Source: Verrucomicrobiota bacterium (lineage in GTDB: Bacteria; Verrucomicrobiota; Verrucomicrobiia; Limisphaerales; Fontisphaeraceae). From it: a stretch of 64,000 bases of DNA. The stretch covers positions 1 through 64,000 of the forward strand of contig JBAXGN010000012.1 in assembly GCA_037139415.1 (NCBI GenBank), given 5' to 3'. The notes under the pieces were generated by a model that was not told where the DNA came from, did no database searches, and saw only the letters and a program-made list of their open reading frames with translations. Below, piece after piece: positions 51,833 through 60,559 of the stretch; position 1 is the first letter of the stretch, and each line of letters starts with the position of its first letter. The position numbers were made by a program, and so were the translations under genes.

Positions 51833-53185
51833 CTACCTTCCATGTGGTTCCAGCCTTGCCTCATCACTAACGGGATTATTCTGAGGTCGCGGTTTTGGAA
51901 CGGCCATAGCCAGCCGGGAAAGCGTAAGATAGTATGGGATAATGAGGAGCAAAAGAAAGAAGTTGGGTGCCCACCTGGTATGGCCAGTCAGCTGTGGTAA
52001 CCAGCAAAGCAGAACGTGACAACCCAAGAGCATGATCACATCGCTTCGGCTCAGCTTCCAGCCAGCCCTGCAAATGAGATACGGCAGGGCAATCCAGAAT
52101 ACTGGCCAACCGTAGCCAATGAGTCGTTCGACCCAATTTCCCAAGACTGGCCCCAGAAGCCAGGATACCAGTCCATATAGAAATGCCAATTGAATCGCAA
52201 GTGGCAGTTCAACGAACAACTCCCGCCAGCGTCGCAAAAATCGAATCAGCAGGAGCGGACCGATACCGAACAATGTTAACAGGAGAACAAACGTATTCAA
52301 AGGCATTTGCCATCGCAGAAGAACTCCAACTTCCTTGTCAGCCCCGATTCTCAGATAAGTTGGCAGGAGCCACTTTATGATCGGCTCGCCAACATCCGTG
52401 CGCACATCCGACCAGACCACAATGCCCAAAACATTACCTAGGAAGTTATAAGGCACTTTGGCGGCCAGATAGAGAAAATCGGGGATTTTATGGATATTCG
52501 GCTGCCCCAGCTTCGCAAACAGTGAAGTACTCACTACCCCAAGGAACAACACGCCCAAGCAGCCCCAGAATAAGAGTTTATGGCGACGCAAATATCCAAC
52601 GCCTGCTCCTAAGAGGCACAGCACCAGTGTGTTTTCGCGCGCCAGGAAGGCGATGAGGAGCACTATGAGACTCCAACCAATCCGTTCTTTCAGGAGCAAA
52701 AGGAAAAAGAGCGAAATTAAAGCGACGTGAAACAGGTCCGGGATATAGCCCATTTCAAGCCCCTCCATCGAAAACGGCGTGATCAGGAGTGGGATTGCCA
52801 ACAGTGGATGCCCGACCGTGATTTCCAAGCAGTTCGCCAGACAATACGAAAGCACTGCGAGTGAAAGGATGCTTAAGATGAGAAACGCGGTCGGCAACTC
52901 AATGTGAGCTGCGTCAGCCAGACCCTTTGCCAGCAAAGGATAGAGCAAACGTTTGGAAAACGGTGAAGCAACCTCGGCAATTCTTCCCGAGGCCATGGCA
53001 AGGTATGACTCGCTATCAATCGCCGCCGGAAAAGGCAGGTCCAAGTGCCTATAGTCAAGGGCCACGGGCATGACCTTGTGCCAGCGAATTACCACCAAAC
53101 CCGCTAATACCACCAGAAACACCACCAGCATCCTTTGCCAGGCAAAGCTTTTGGAAAGTGAGATTAATAATGGATGATGTCTCAT
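51833..53185 (-). CDS. Multispanning membrane protein, possibly a lipid-linked sugar transferase
   Basis: 450 residues from ATG 53185. About 11 hydrophobic segments are visible. The early loop AAIDSESYLAMASGRIAEVA and FSKRLLYPLLAKGLA recalls membrane glycosyltransferases of the GT-C class, and LIAFLARENTLVLCLLG resembles the conserved ARE-type segment in several of them. No acidic motif proves the activity. The gene directly follows the remains of a GT2 gene (2-bp gap), so both probably belonged to one glycan-synthesis unit. Base composition is slightly less GC-rich than the flanks. Confidence 0.65.
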   Translation of the reverse strand: MRHHPLLISLSKSFAWQRMLVVFLVVLAGLVVIRWHKVMPVALDYRHLDLPFPAAIDSESYLAMASGRIAEVASPFSKRLLYPLLAKGLADAAHIELPTAFLILSILSLAVLSYCLANCLEITVGHPLLAIPLLITPFSMEGLEMGYIPDLFHVALISLFFLLLLKERIGWSLIVLLIAFLARENTLVLCLLGAGVGYLRRHKLLFWGCLGVLFLGVVSTSLFAKLGQPNIHKIPDFLYLAAKVPYNFLGNVLGIVVWSDVRTDVGEPIIKWLLPTYLRIGADKEVGVLLRWQMPLNTFVLLLTLFGIGPLLLIRFLRRWRELFVELPLAIQLAFLYGLVSWLLGPVLGNWVERLIGYGWPVFWIALPYLICRAGWKLSRSDVIMLLGCHVLLCWLPQLTGHTRWAPNFFLLLLIIPYYLTLSRLAMAVPKPRPQNNPVSDEARLEPHGR

Positions 53186-53186
53186 A

Positions 53187-53433
53187 CTAAACAGATTTGG
53201 TCTCGCGACGTCGCATAACGCAGCGGAAAAGGCACATAATGCCGACCAACACAAAACCAAAGCCTGAAAAAAGGAAGTGAACGAGGAGCAAATTGTAACA
53301 AGAAATGAACCAACACGCGCTGGAGCAAGTCGCGGATGGTCCTTTCCTCGTTGGCCAACGGCATCACCACACCAAACTTGGGTCGTCTGGTTTGCTCTGT
53401 AACGCTTGGGGTGGTGAGTATTTTTTCGTTCAC
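53187..53433 (-). pseudogene. Decayed family 2 glycosyltransferase
   Basis: From ATG 53433 the frame gives MNEKILTTPSVTEQTRRPKF followed by GVVMPLANEERTIRDLLQRV, a GT2 N-terminus. The typical C-terminus of such proteins, NLLLVHFLFSGFGFVLVGIM then CLFRCVMRRRETKSV and a TAG stop at 53187-53189, is in another frame. The catalytic middle is missing, so an internal deletion with frameshift is the simplest explanation. The remaining 53434-53697 has no gene that I can support. Confidence 0.6.
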
Positions 53434-53697
53434 TGGCGCATCAACTCTCGGTCAAACTGATGGTAAACAGGCCCTTGCCGACACCCATCGCCAATTGGCA
53501 CCGGGCGGCTCCACCTGCTTAACACTCTTCACGCCGGTAATATTCTATGGGCCGTAGTGACTTTCAAGCCTTTTTTTGTTTTTTGGCGCAGGTGAAGCAA
53601 GTGTGTGAGCGACCGGTATTTATCCACCTTCAACCTTGCAATGGACTGATTATTCTGCTTTTCAACTGCGGGCGGGATAGTATGCTCGCGTTGCTAA

Positions 53698-54603
53698 ATG
53701 GAAATCGAAATAACAAAACCATTGTCGTTGAACATCAATCAGTTGGCGTGGCTTGATACGCATAGCTTTCTGAATTTGCTGAATGTTTTTTACGCGGAAT
53801 TGGATTTCATTTCGGCGCTGGTAAAGGAACCGATGGCCTTGCCGCTGACCAAAGGGCATTTGAAACAAATTGCCTGTGGATTGGAGGATCCCAATTCACA
53901 GGGGAAACTCACCACAGAAATTGAACGGCTTGAATTCGAGTTCAAGACTGAATTGGCCAGGTTGGAAGCTCGCTACCTGGGGATGGACAAACATCCGGAC
54001 ATGGTCGCATCCCTAGCCAATATTACTTCCTTGATTCGCGTGATTTGGTGTCGCGTGGCTGAATTTGAACATCGAAAGCAGGCTGCGGAGATATGGGAAT
54101 CGCCAACCATTGAGGAGGTTCGACGGAGCCTAGTGGAATTTCTGGATGCCATGCAGCGTAATGCCAAAGGACGTTATCGCGTTGTTCTTGAAAGTGAGAA
54201 TAAACTGGCTGGGGATTATCGGGTGGCTTTGGAAATTCGCAGCACACATGGTTCCCGCATCACCTTGCCTCCGATTATGCAGGACGTAACCCGTGATCTG
54301 CTGGCGAATGCCCGCAAGTACACTCCGCCAGGTGGTACAATTCAGGTTCATTTGATTCAGGATGATCCAGCATTGCGCTTGGTCGTGAGTGACAATGGAC
54401 GCGGAATACCCGAAACAGAATTGGATAAAGTGGTGGATTTTGGCTATCGTGCTTCAAATGTCAGGGACATCCCGACCAAAGGTGGCGGTTTTGGACTGAC
54501 CAAGGCATATTGGGTTACCAAACGGTTGGGCGGCAGATTCTGGATTCAATCCATTTTGGGTCAAGGTACGCAAATTACGATCCATATTCCCATGCCAAGT
54601 TAA
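53698..54603 (+). CDS. HATPase-domain protein, probable histidine kinase-like regulator
   Basis: 301 residues, soluble, with no input domain or membrane segment. The C-terminal ATPase domain is complete: N-box DVTRDLLANARKYTPPGG, G1 VVSDNGRGIPE and G2 KGGGFGLTKAYWVTKRLGG. A His in LDTHSFLNLLNVFYAELDFI near the N-terminus could be a phospho-acceptor, but the flanks do not match the standard H-box. It may act with a regulator encoded elsewhere. It is the first plus-strand gene before the pseudopilin and exosortase genes. Confidence 0.75.
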   Translation: MEIEITKPLSLNINQLAWLDTHSFLNLLNVFYAELDFISALVKEPMALPLTKGHLKQIACGLEDPNSQGKLTTEIERLEFEFKTELARLEARYLGMDKHPDMVASLANITSLIRVIWCRVAEFEHRKQAAEIWESPTIEEVRRSLVEFLDAMQRNAKGRYRVVLESENKLAGDYRVALEIRSTHGSRITLPPIMQDVTRDLLANARKYTPPGGTIQVHLIQDDPALRLVVSDNGRGIPETELDKVVDFGYRASNVRDIPTKGGGFGLTKAYWVTKRLGGRFWIQSILGQGTQITIHIPMPS

Positions 54604-54870
54604 AACATGGGTTAACTGGCACTCACTTTTTTTCCAGTATGGCATATAACATGCTACATTGGAACCTGTGATTAAACCGGTTGGGCAGCATTACACTGCG
54701 GCTGAATGAAATAGTCTCATTGATCCGTTGCGTTTTACAGCAATTATGGTAGGTTAATCATAACGGTTGGCATACGGTAATCAGTGAACGAAGATTGTAC
54801 TAATAATTGGACTGTATGCCTTGTTCACGCCGTGTACGGTAAAACAAAAAACATAGAAAGAACAAAGCAC

Positions 54871-55221
54871 ATGAAACTGCAAACCTCGCGCCAGAGCGCC
54901 TTCACATTGGTAGAAATCATGATCGTTGTGGCGATCATCGGCTTATTGGCCGCCATCGCCATTCCGAACTTCGTGAAAGCCCGCACCACGGCCCAGAAGA
55001 ATGCCTGCATCAACAACTTGCGGCAGATTGATGGTGCCAAGGAACAGTGGGCGCTCGAAAACAAGAAAACCTCGTCCGACACCCCTGTGGACAGCGATCT
55101 GATCGGGGCCACCACGTATATCAAACAGGCACCGTCCTGCCCGGGTGCCGGCACGTATTCGTTCAATGCCGTCGGGACCAAGCCGACCTGCAGTGCCGCA
55201 ACCAGCGATCATACCCTGTAA
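54871..55221 (+). CDS. Type IV pilin/GspG-like small pseudopilin
   Basis: 116 residues from ATG 54871. Prepilin segment SAFTLVEIMIVVAIIGLLAA with Glu at position 5 after the cleavage site, then AIPNFVKARTTAQKNACINN. Cleavage follows Ala rather than Gly. The C-terminal half (LIGATTYIKQAPSCPGAGTY, FNAVGTKPTC) contains a Cys pair probably forming a disulfide. A terminator follows directly, so this may be the more abundant of the tandem pair. Confidence 0.9.
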   Translation: MKLQTSRQSAFTLVEIMIVVAIIGLLAAIAIPNFVKARTTAQKNACINNLRQIDGAKEQWALENKKTSSDTPVDSDLIGATTYIKQAPSCPGAGTYSFNAVGTKPTCSAATSDHTL

Positions 55222-55240
55222 TTGTAGGGTTGACTTCAAA

Positions 55241-55278
55241 GCTTGGAGGGGGGGCTTCCTCCTCCCTCCAAGCCTTTT
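55241..55278 (+). terminator. Hairpin terminator after first pseudopilin
   Basis: Ten-bp arms GCTTGGAGGG (55241-55250) and CCCTCCAAGC (55264-55273), extendable by a few pairs, followed by CTTTTCC. Confidence 0.65.
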
Positions 55279-55299
55279 CCAGTTCAACCGCGATGACTT

Positions 55300-55653
55300 A
55301 TGATCGCTAAGCGTTATTGGTCCAGTCAAGCGTTCACTTTGATTGAGATAATGATCGTCGTGGCCATTATCGGCGTGCTGGTGACGACCGCCTTGCCGTC
55401 CTTTATGCATGCGCGTGTTAGCGCGCAAACCCGTGCGTGCGGGAATAACTTGAAACAAATGGATGCCGCGAAACAGATGTGGGGAATGGAAAATGGGAAA
55501 AGCTCGGCGGACGTGCCGACTGAAAGTGATCTGATTGGCGCTACGCTCTATTTGCGGAAGTGGCCTAGTTGTCCGGCAGGAGGGACGTACCAGTTTAACG
55601 CTGTAGGGGTGCCTTCGACGTGTACAGAAATTGGACATACTTTGACTCCCTGA
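55300..55653 (+). CDS. Small pseudopilin, tandem paralogue
   Basis: 117 residues. Prepilin segment QAFTLIEIMIVVAIIGVLVT. The rest closely follows the first copy: NNLKQMDAAKQMWGMENGKS, SDLIGATLYLRKWPSCPAGG and TYQFNAVGVPSTC. Divergence is concentrated after the Cys and in the leader. Probably a minor pilin of the same assembly. A perfect terminator lies 50 bp downstream. Confidence 0.9.
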   Translation: MIAKRYWSSQAFTLIEIMIVVAIIGVLVTTALPSFMHARVSAQTRACGNNLKQMDAAKQMWGMENGKSSADVPTESDLIGATLYLRKWPSCPAGGTYQFNAVGVPSTCTEIGHTLTP

Positions 55654-55703
55654 CCATGGCATTGGCTGGGTAGATCATAAATAGCTTTGATAGTCGTTGT
55701 TTT

Positions 55704-55731
55704 GTCTGGTTCATAGCAACCAGACTTTTTT
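55704..55731 (+). terminator. Perfect-hairpin terminator after second pseudopilin
   Basis: Arms GTCTGGTT (55704-55711) and AACCAGAC (55718-55725) with a 6-nt loop, followed by TTTTTT. Confidence 0.85.
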
Positions 55732-55854
55732 ATTTGGCAGCGATCATGACCGGTGCGTTCTGATGAGGCACCGGCTTCATTATTTACAGAGTGAGGCAAA
55801 GAGATACGCATTTTCGTTGTTTTCTTTGGAGAAATATCTGATAAGTTCCTGTTG

Positions 55855-57579
55855 ATGGCTGTTTTACCAAAAAGTGTGGTCGCAAACGGGGATGAAGATG
55901 GGCCAACTGGTGAGGGGGGGGCGCACCAGTACCGTTGGGTACTGCTGAACGGGCTGCTTTTATTGCTGGCTTTTGGGCCAGCATTGATGACCTATGGCCG
56001 TGACTTGTGGAATCGCAGCCATTATCAGTTTTTTCCCGCTGCCATCGCTGGTGCGTTGCTATTGGCACGCCGCCAATTGATTGAAATGGAGGATAAGCCG
56101 GCGCTGCAGCCAACTTCACCCGGCATGGCGAAAACATTTTTTGCCGGTGCATTGTTGCTATTGGTGGTGGGGACGGTTTGGTGGTCGCCCTGGCTTGGAT
56201 ACATAGCGGCCTTGGTCACAAGCGCCGCGATCCTGATCATGGTGGGTGGTGGTGCTTTGCTGAGGAAACTCATGCCGCCTTTGTTGCTGCTGGCCATCTT
56301 GATTCACCCACCGCTCAACTTGGATCGGGAATTTGCACTTTGGTTGCGGGGTGTGGCGATCCGCTTCAGCAGTTGCCTGCTGGATACCATGCAGGTGTCG
56401 CACTATGTTTCGGGCACGGTTATTGAAATTCCTGGATTCAGCATGTTGGTCGAGGAAGCGTGCAGTGGCATCACTTCGATTTTCACGGTCATGGCCATGG
56501 CGTTATTCCATGGTTTGTGGAAGAAACGGCATCCCGTGCATATCGCCCTCGTGGTGATAACGGCAATGAGCCTGGTGGTGTTGGGTAATGTTTTTCGGAT
56601 CAGTTTGGGTGCGTATTTGACGCTGCGTTGCGATGTGAATTTGCTTTCAGGATGGGCGCATGAAATTCTCGGGCTGCTTATGTTTGGGTTTTACCTGGCC
56701 GCGATTCTTAGTGTGGACCGCCTATTGCTTTGCGGGCAGCGCGACACGCGCCAGGAGACGGAGAAAGCCATGGACGCCTGGGAATCGCAATTCAACATGC
56801 ACCAAATATCTCACCAGTTGTCACAAGCCGCCATTCACGCGTTTTCGGAGCGATGGTTTTTCAGAATGATGCTGGTTTATGCGGGAGTAGGGCTGATTCA
56901 ATTTGCTTTGTTGGTGACGGACGCGTGGCCACGCTACGCCACCCCGCTGGCGGTATTTGGCCCCAGTCTGAAACCGGATGCGCCTTTGGTGTTGCCGGTA
57001 ACCCTTGCTGGTTGGAAACAATTAACCGATGACCCGGAGACACAGTCGCGTCCGGGCTTGATGGAAATCGCGGCGATGAACTCCAAGTTGTGGACTTTTT
57101 ACAAAGATCGGATGGTATGTGTGGTGGCATTGAGTTATCCCTACCCGGGTTTTCATGATTTGGGCGTTTGTTATGCGGGCCGCGGATGGGAACTTAGCGA
57201 ACCGGTATATCGAACCGAAGGAACGTCCGCTGAAAAAACGATCATCGAATTCGATATGACCAAAAAGCCGGTTACCAGCGCCTTTTTGCTCTATGGAGCC
57301 TTTTCCGAGGATGGCCACTGGCATCCCCCTGATCTGACCCAACGCTTGCTGACCAGGTTGGGAATCTCGTTGAGCGGACATGCCCAAGCGATGACGTATC
57401 AGGTGCAACTTTTATGCATCAACTATCATACGCTTAGTCCCTCCGAGAAGGCGCAGGCGCTCAAGCTCTTTTTGGGAACGCGACAACTCCTGCTTCAGCA
57501 AGTGCTGACTCAGTTGAGGCGGCCACCGGCGGCCAAGTCCAGCGTGCTCCCCGAACCATCCACCGCGCGCCGCCCATGA
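55855..57579 (+). CDS. Exosortase fused to EpsI-like C-terminal domain
   Basis: 574 residues from ATG 55855. The N-terminal 290 residues hold about eight membrane segments and the exosortase triad: Cys 203 in VEEACSGITS, Arg 248 in GNVFRIS and His 269 in GWAHEILG. The remaining part, after another membrane segment near 340, is a soluble domain of EpsI/DUF3485 type. Exosortases cleave C-terminal sorting tags and attach the protein to surface glycans. The arrangement matches the exosortase group common in Verrucomicrobia and Planctomycetes. The next gene starts inside its stop (ATGA). Confidence 0.9.
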   Translation: MAVLPKSVVANGDEDGPTGEGGAHQYRWVLLNGLLLLLAFGPALMTYGRDLWNRSHYQFFPAAIAGALLLARRQLIEMEDKPALQPTSPGMAKTFFAGALLLLVVGTVWWSPWLGYIAALVTSAAILIMVGGGALLRKLMPPLLLLAILIHPPLNLDREFALWLRGVAIRFSSCLLDTMQVSHYVSGTVIEIPGFSMLVEEACSGITSIFTVMAMALFHGLWKKRHPVHIALVVITAMSLVVLGNVFRISLGAYLTLRCDVNLLSGWAHEILGLLMFGFYLAAILSVDRLLLCGQRDTRQETEKAMDAWESQFNMHQISHQLSQAAIHAFSERWFFRMMLVYAGVGLIQFALLVTDAWPRYATPLAVFGPSLKPDAPLVLPVTLAGWKQLTDDPETQSRPGLMEIAAMNSKLWTFYKDRMVCVVALSYPYPGFHDLGVCYAGRGWELSEPVYRTEGTSAEKTIIEFDMTKKPVTSAFLLYGAFSEDGHWHPPDLTQRLLTRLGISLSGHAQAMTYQVQLLCINYHTLSPSEKAQALKLFLGTRQLLLQQVLTQLRRPPAAKSSVLPEPSTARRP

Positions 57580-59024
57580 TTCTATTTTTCACCGATGAGT
57601 TCATGGAACGGCTAACGGCTTGGTGCCGAACCTGGCGGGTGGGTTTTTGGTTGCAACTATTTCCAGCGATGGCCGCCGGGATTGGCTGGCTGTTGGTCGC
57701 CGTAATCATGGCGCTCCATTCGCCAGCGCGGGTGGAAGCGCGTTACATCAGAATGGCAGATGAAGCCCTGGCCGGCGAGGATTACGTGAACGCCCGCATG
57801 GCCAGCGAGCGGCTGTTGAAATTGGACAGCCGGGAACGCGAGGCGCACGTGCTGCGATTGGCAAAAAGTCTGGCCGGACAGGGGAATGTGGAAATGGCTT
57901 TGGCGGTGGCGACCCAAGTGGCGCCGGAGGGGAAGCCTGGTTTTCTGCCCGCCCGCTTGTTCATCGCCCGGACCATCCTGGGCATCCACGATGCGAATCC
58001 CAAATATTTGGCGCTGGCTGAAAAGCATCTCAAGCAGGTGTTAGCCGTTGTCCCTGATTCCGATGAAGCGCAGTTGTTGTTGGGACAATTCTATTGGCGG
58101 GTGCGCGACTGGAACCAAGCGCTGACGCAATTACAGCTTGTGTATCCCAAACGCCCCGAGGCTGCCTTGAAGTTATGCTCGGTTTACCTCGCCTTGAACA
58201 ATCCGGAAGAAGCCCGGCGGTGGGCGGTCCTGGCGGCCGCGCATTTTCAGGGCGAGGCGCAAAAGCAACCCAAGGAGTGGCTGCCGCGGTTGCAATGGTC
58301 GGAAGCGGAGCTGATGCAAACTCAGTACGTCAAGGCACTGAAAATACTGGACGAGGGTCTGCAATTGGCCGAGCACAAAGCATACCATCAGTTTGCCGTG
58401 AGAATTTACTCCGAAATGGTGTTAAACCAGCTTAACCAATCGCCCACCAACCTGGTGGAACGCTTGCAATTGCTTCAGCAAGGGCTGGCCCATGACCCGC
58501 AAAACGAATTTCTGCTCATGCAACTGATCCGGCTGACCCTTGAAGAAGGGGGAAAAGAGGGGCCAGCCCAGATGTATTTAAAGCAGCTATACCAGAATGC
58601 ACAAAACAAGGCGGTGATCAACTATTGTTGCGGCATGGATGCCTGGCGGAGGAATGATTTGCAAGACGCGCGCGTCTATCTGATTGGCGCCTATAACCGG
58701 GATCCGGATAATCCGATTGTGGCCAATAATCTCGCCTACCTCTACGGTTTTGGCAATCCACCCGATCCCGCGCGTGGTTTGGACATGATCCAACGGGTAG
58801 TGGGCGCGCATCCGGAATCACCGGTCTTTCGCGAAACGCGGGGACAACTGCTGGTCAAGCTTCAGAAATGGCCGGAGGCCGTCAGTGACCTGGAGTTTGC
58901 CCGCCGCTATTTTACCAATAGCCCCGCGTTGTTCTCCTCGTTGGCGGAGGTATATCAACAACTGGGAAAAACCGAATTGAGCCGCCAATATCAGCGCCTG
59001 GCCGAATCCATGAAGCAGCCGTAG
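57576..59024 (+). CDS. Membrane-anchored TPR protein
   Basis: 482 residues. One membrane segment at about 25-47 (WLQLFPAMAAGIGWLLVAVI), then TPR-like helical hairpins through the rest, for example DEALAGEDYVNARMASERLL, LAEKHLKQVLAVVPDSDEAQ, CSVYLALNNPEEARRWAVLA and NLAYLYGFGNPPDPARGLDM. Such proteins assist exosortase-dependent export and polysaccharide assembly (PEP-CTERM/EpsH-type loci). The start overlaps the exosortase stop by 4 bp. Confidence 0.85.
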   Translation: MILFFTDEFMERLTAWCRTWRVGFWLQLFPAMAAGIGWLLVAVIMALHSPARVEARYIRMADEALAGEDYVNARMASERLLKLDSREREAHVLRLAKSLAGQGNVEMALAVATQVAPEGKPGFLPARLFIARTILGIHDANPKYLALAEKHLKQVLAVVPDSDEAQLLLGQFYWRVRDWNQALTQLQLVYPKRPEAALKLCSVYLALNNPEEARRWAVLAAAHFQGEAQKQPKEWLPRLQWSEAELMQTQYVKALKILDEGLQLAEHKAYHQFAVRIYSEMVLNQLNQSPTNLVERLQLLQQGLAHDPQNEFLLMQLIRLTLEEGGKEGPAQMYLKQLYQNAQNKAVINYCCGMDAWRRNDLQDARVYLIGAYNRDPDNPIVANNLAYLYGFGNPPDPARGLDMIQRVVGAHPESPVFRETRGQLLVKLQKWPEAVSDLEFARRYFTNSPALFSSLAEVYQQLGKTELSRQYQRLAESMKQP

Positions 59025-59090
59025 CCCGCATGGAAATGCCTTTGAATATGCTTGAAGCGCCTCCGGAAATGCTCTACTAGATTCATCGCG

Positions 59091-59831
59091 ATGAGCATTA
59101 ATCATCAGGCGCTGGATATCCACTCCAACACGGAGATTGCTCCGTGTCTTGCAGTCGTGGTGCCAGTTTATAATGAAGCCCAGACCGTGGTTTCCCTTTT
59201 GGAAGCCGTGCTGGAACAGCGTCCGGTTCTGGAAGTGGTGGTGGTGGATGATGGCTCGCAGGACGGCACCTGGCAGGTATTGCAGCCGCTGGCCCAAAAA
59301 GAACCGCGGATCAAACTGTTTCAACACGCCAGAAATCAAGGCAAAGGAGCGGCGTTGCGCACCGGCTTTTCCAAGGCCACTGCACCCTTTGTCATCGTGC
59401 AGGATGCCGACCTCGAGTATGATCCTGCCGAGTATTATCTGCTGTTGAAACCCATTCTGGCAGGCAAGGCGGATGTGGTTTTTGGCTCGCGTTTTCTGGG
59501 TTTTGGCGCACATCGCGTGCTGTATTTCTGGCACTCCCTCGGCAATTGGCTTCTGACCCTGTGTTCCAACATGGCCACCAATCTGAACCTGACCGATATG
59601 GAAACCTGCTACAAGGTGTTTCGACGGGAGATCATTCAGAAGATTACCATTGAGGAAAACCGGTTTGGGTTTGAACCGGAAATCACCGCCAAGGTCAGCA
59701 AGCTGGAGGTGCGTATTTACGAGACGCCCATCTCTTATTATGGCCGCACGTATGCGGAAGGCAAAAAAATCGGCTGGAAGGATGGCTGCCGTGCCATGTG
59801 GTGCATCTTTAAGTACAACTTTTTTCGCTAG
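59091..59831 (+). CDS. Family 2 glycosyltransferase, dolichol-phosphate-mannose-synthase-like
   Basis: 246 residues from ATG 59091. GT-A motifs: LAVVVPVYNEAQTVVSLLEA, VVDDGSQDGTW and the metal site QDADLEYDP. Then FGSRFLGFGAHR and LTDMETCYKVFRREI, the pattern of DPM1/PglC-like enzymes that charge polyprenyl phosphate. It ends sharing its last base with the GTG of the methyltransferase gene. Confidence 0.92.
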   Translation: MSINHQALDIHSNTEIAPCLAVVVPVYNEAQTVVSLLEAVLEQRPVLEVVVVDDGSQDGTWQVLQPLAQKEPRIKLFQHARNQGKGAALRTGFSKATAPFVIVQDADLEYDPAEYYLLLKPILAGKADVVFGSRFLGFGAHRVLYFWHSLGNWLLTLCSNMATNLNLTDMETCYKVFRREIIQKITIEENRFGFEPEITAKVSKLEVRIYETPISYYGRTYAEGKKIGWKDGCRAMWCIFKYNFFR

Positions 59832-59839
59832 TGCGATCC

Positions 59840-60559
59840 ATGGCATCCAATCCGCCCAGGGTGGTACCGAGTTCCGAATTTGAATTCGATGCGTTGGGGG
59901 AAGCCCATAATTATCGGCGAGCATTAATCCAGGAGTTTGGGGCGTTCCTGAAGGGGAGGGTGATTGATGCCGGGGCGGGGATAGGCCAGGTGACCGAGTT
60001 GCTTCAGCGGCAGGCTGGCGTATGCGAGGTGCTGGCAGTGGAACCAGAACTGACTTTTTGTCAGGCGATTGAACAACATCTGCCAGGCGTTAAAGTGTTT
60101 CATGGCACAGTCGCAAACCTACCGCCCACGACTTCCTGCAACGTCCTGGTTTGCATCAACGTGCTGGAGCATATTCAAGATGATGCAGGCGCATTGCGGG
60201 AGTTCAACCGTATTCTGGCCAAGGAGCGGGGCGTACTGTGTCTGTTTGTACCCGCCGGCCCGGAAATTTTTACGCCCCTAGATCGTAAATATGGGCATTA
60301 CCGCCGCTATTCCAAATCGGAGTTAAAGCGAAAATTGGAAGTGGCGGGCTTTGAACTCTTGCGCTTGGATTATTACAATTTTCCCGGATACCTCGCTTGG
60401 TGGCTGTTATTTCGGGTGTTTCGCCTGCGACGACTGAGGGCCGGCGGAGTGAAGTTGTTTGACCGCTATTTATTTCCCGTGATACATTGGTTTGAACGAA
60501 GGATTGCACGACCGCCCTGCGGACAAAGTCTGATCGGTGTTGCGCGTCCGAAGCCATGA
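59840..60559 (+). CDS. Class I SAM-dependent methyltransferase
   Basis: About 239 residues; GTG 59831 or ATG 59840 are possible starts. SAM-binding motifs: GRVIDAGAGIGQVTELLQRQ, then LAVEPELTFCQAIE and VLVCINVLEHIQDD. The C-terminal half has a long amphipathic stretch (FPGYLAWWLLFRVFRLRRLR) likely to contact membrane. It sits between a polyprenyl-type transferase and a YfhO-like protein, so a glycan or lipid acceptor is plausible. Confidence 0.85.
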   Translation: MASNPPRVVPSSEFEFDALGEAHNYRRALIQEFGAFLKGRVIDAGAGIGQVTELLQRQAGVCEVLAVEPELTFCQAIEQHLPGVKVFHGTVANLPPTTSCNVLVCINVLEHIQDDAGALREFNRILAKERGVLCLFVPAGPEIFTPLDRKYGHYRRYSKSELKRKLEVAGFELLRLDYYNFPGYLAWWLLFRVFRLRRLRAGGVKLFDRYLFPVIHWFERRIARPPCGQSLIGVARPKP

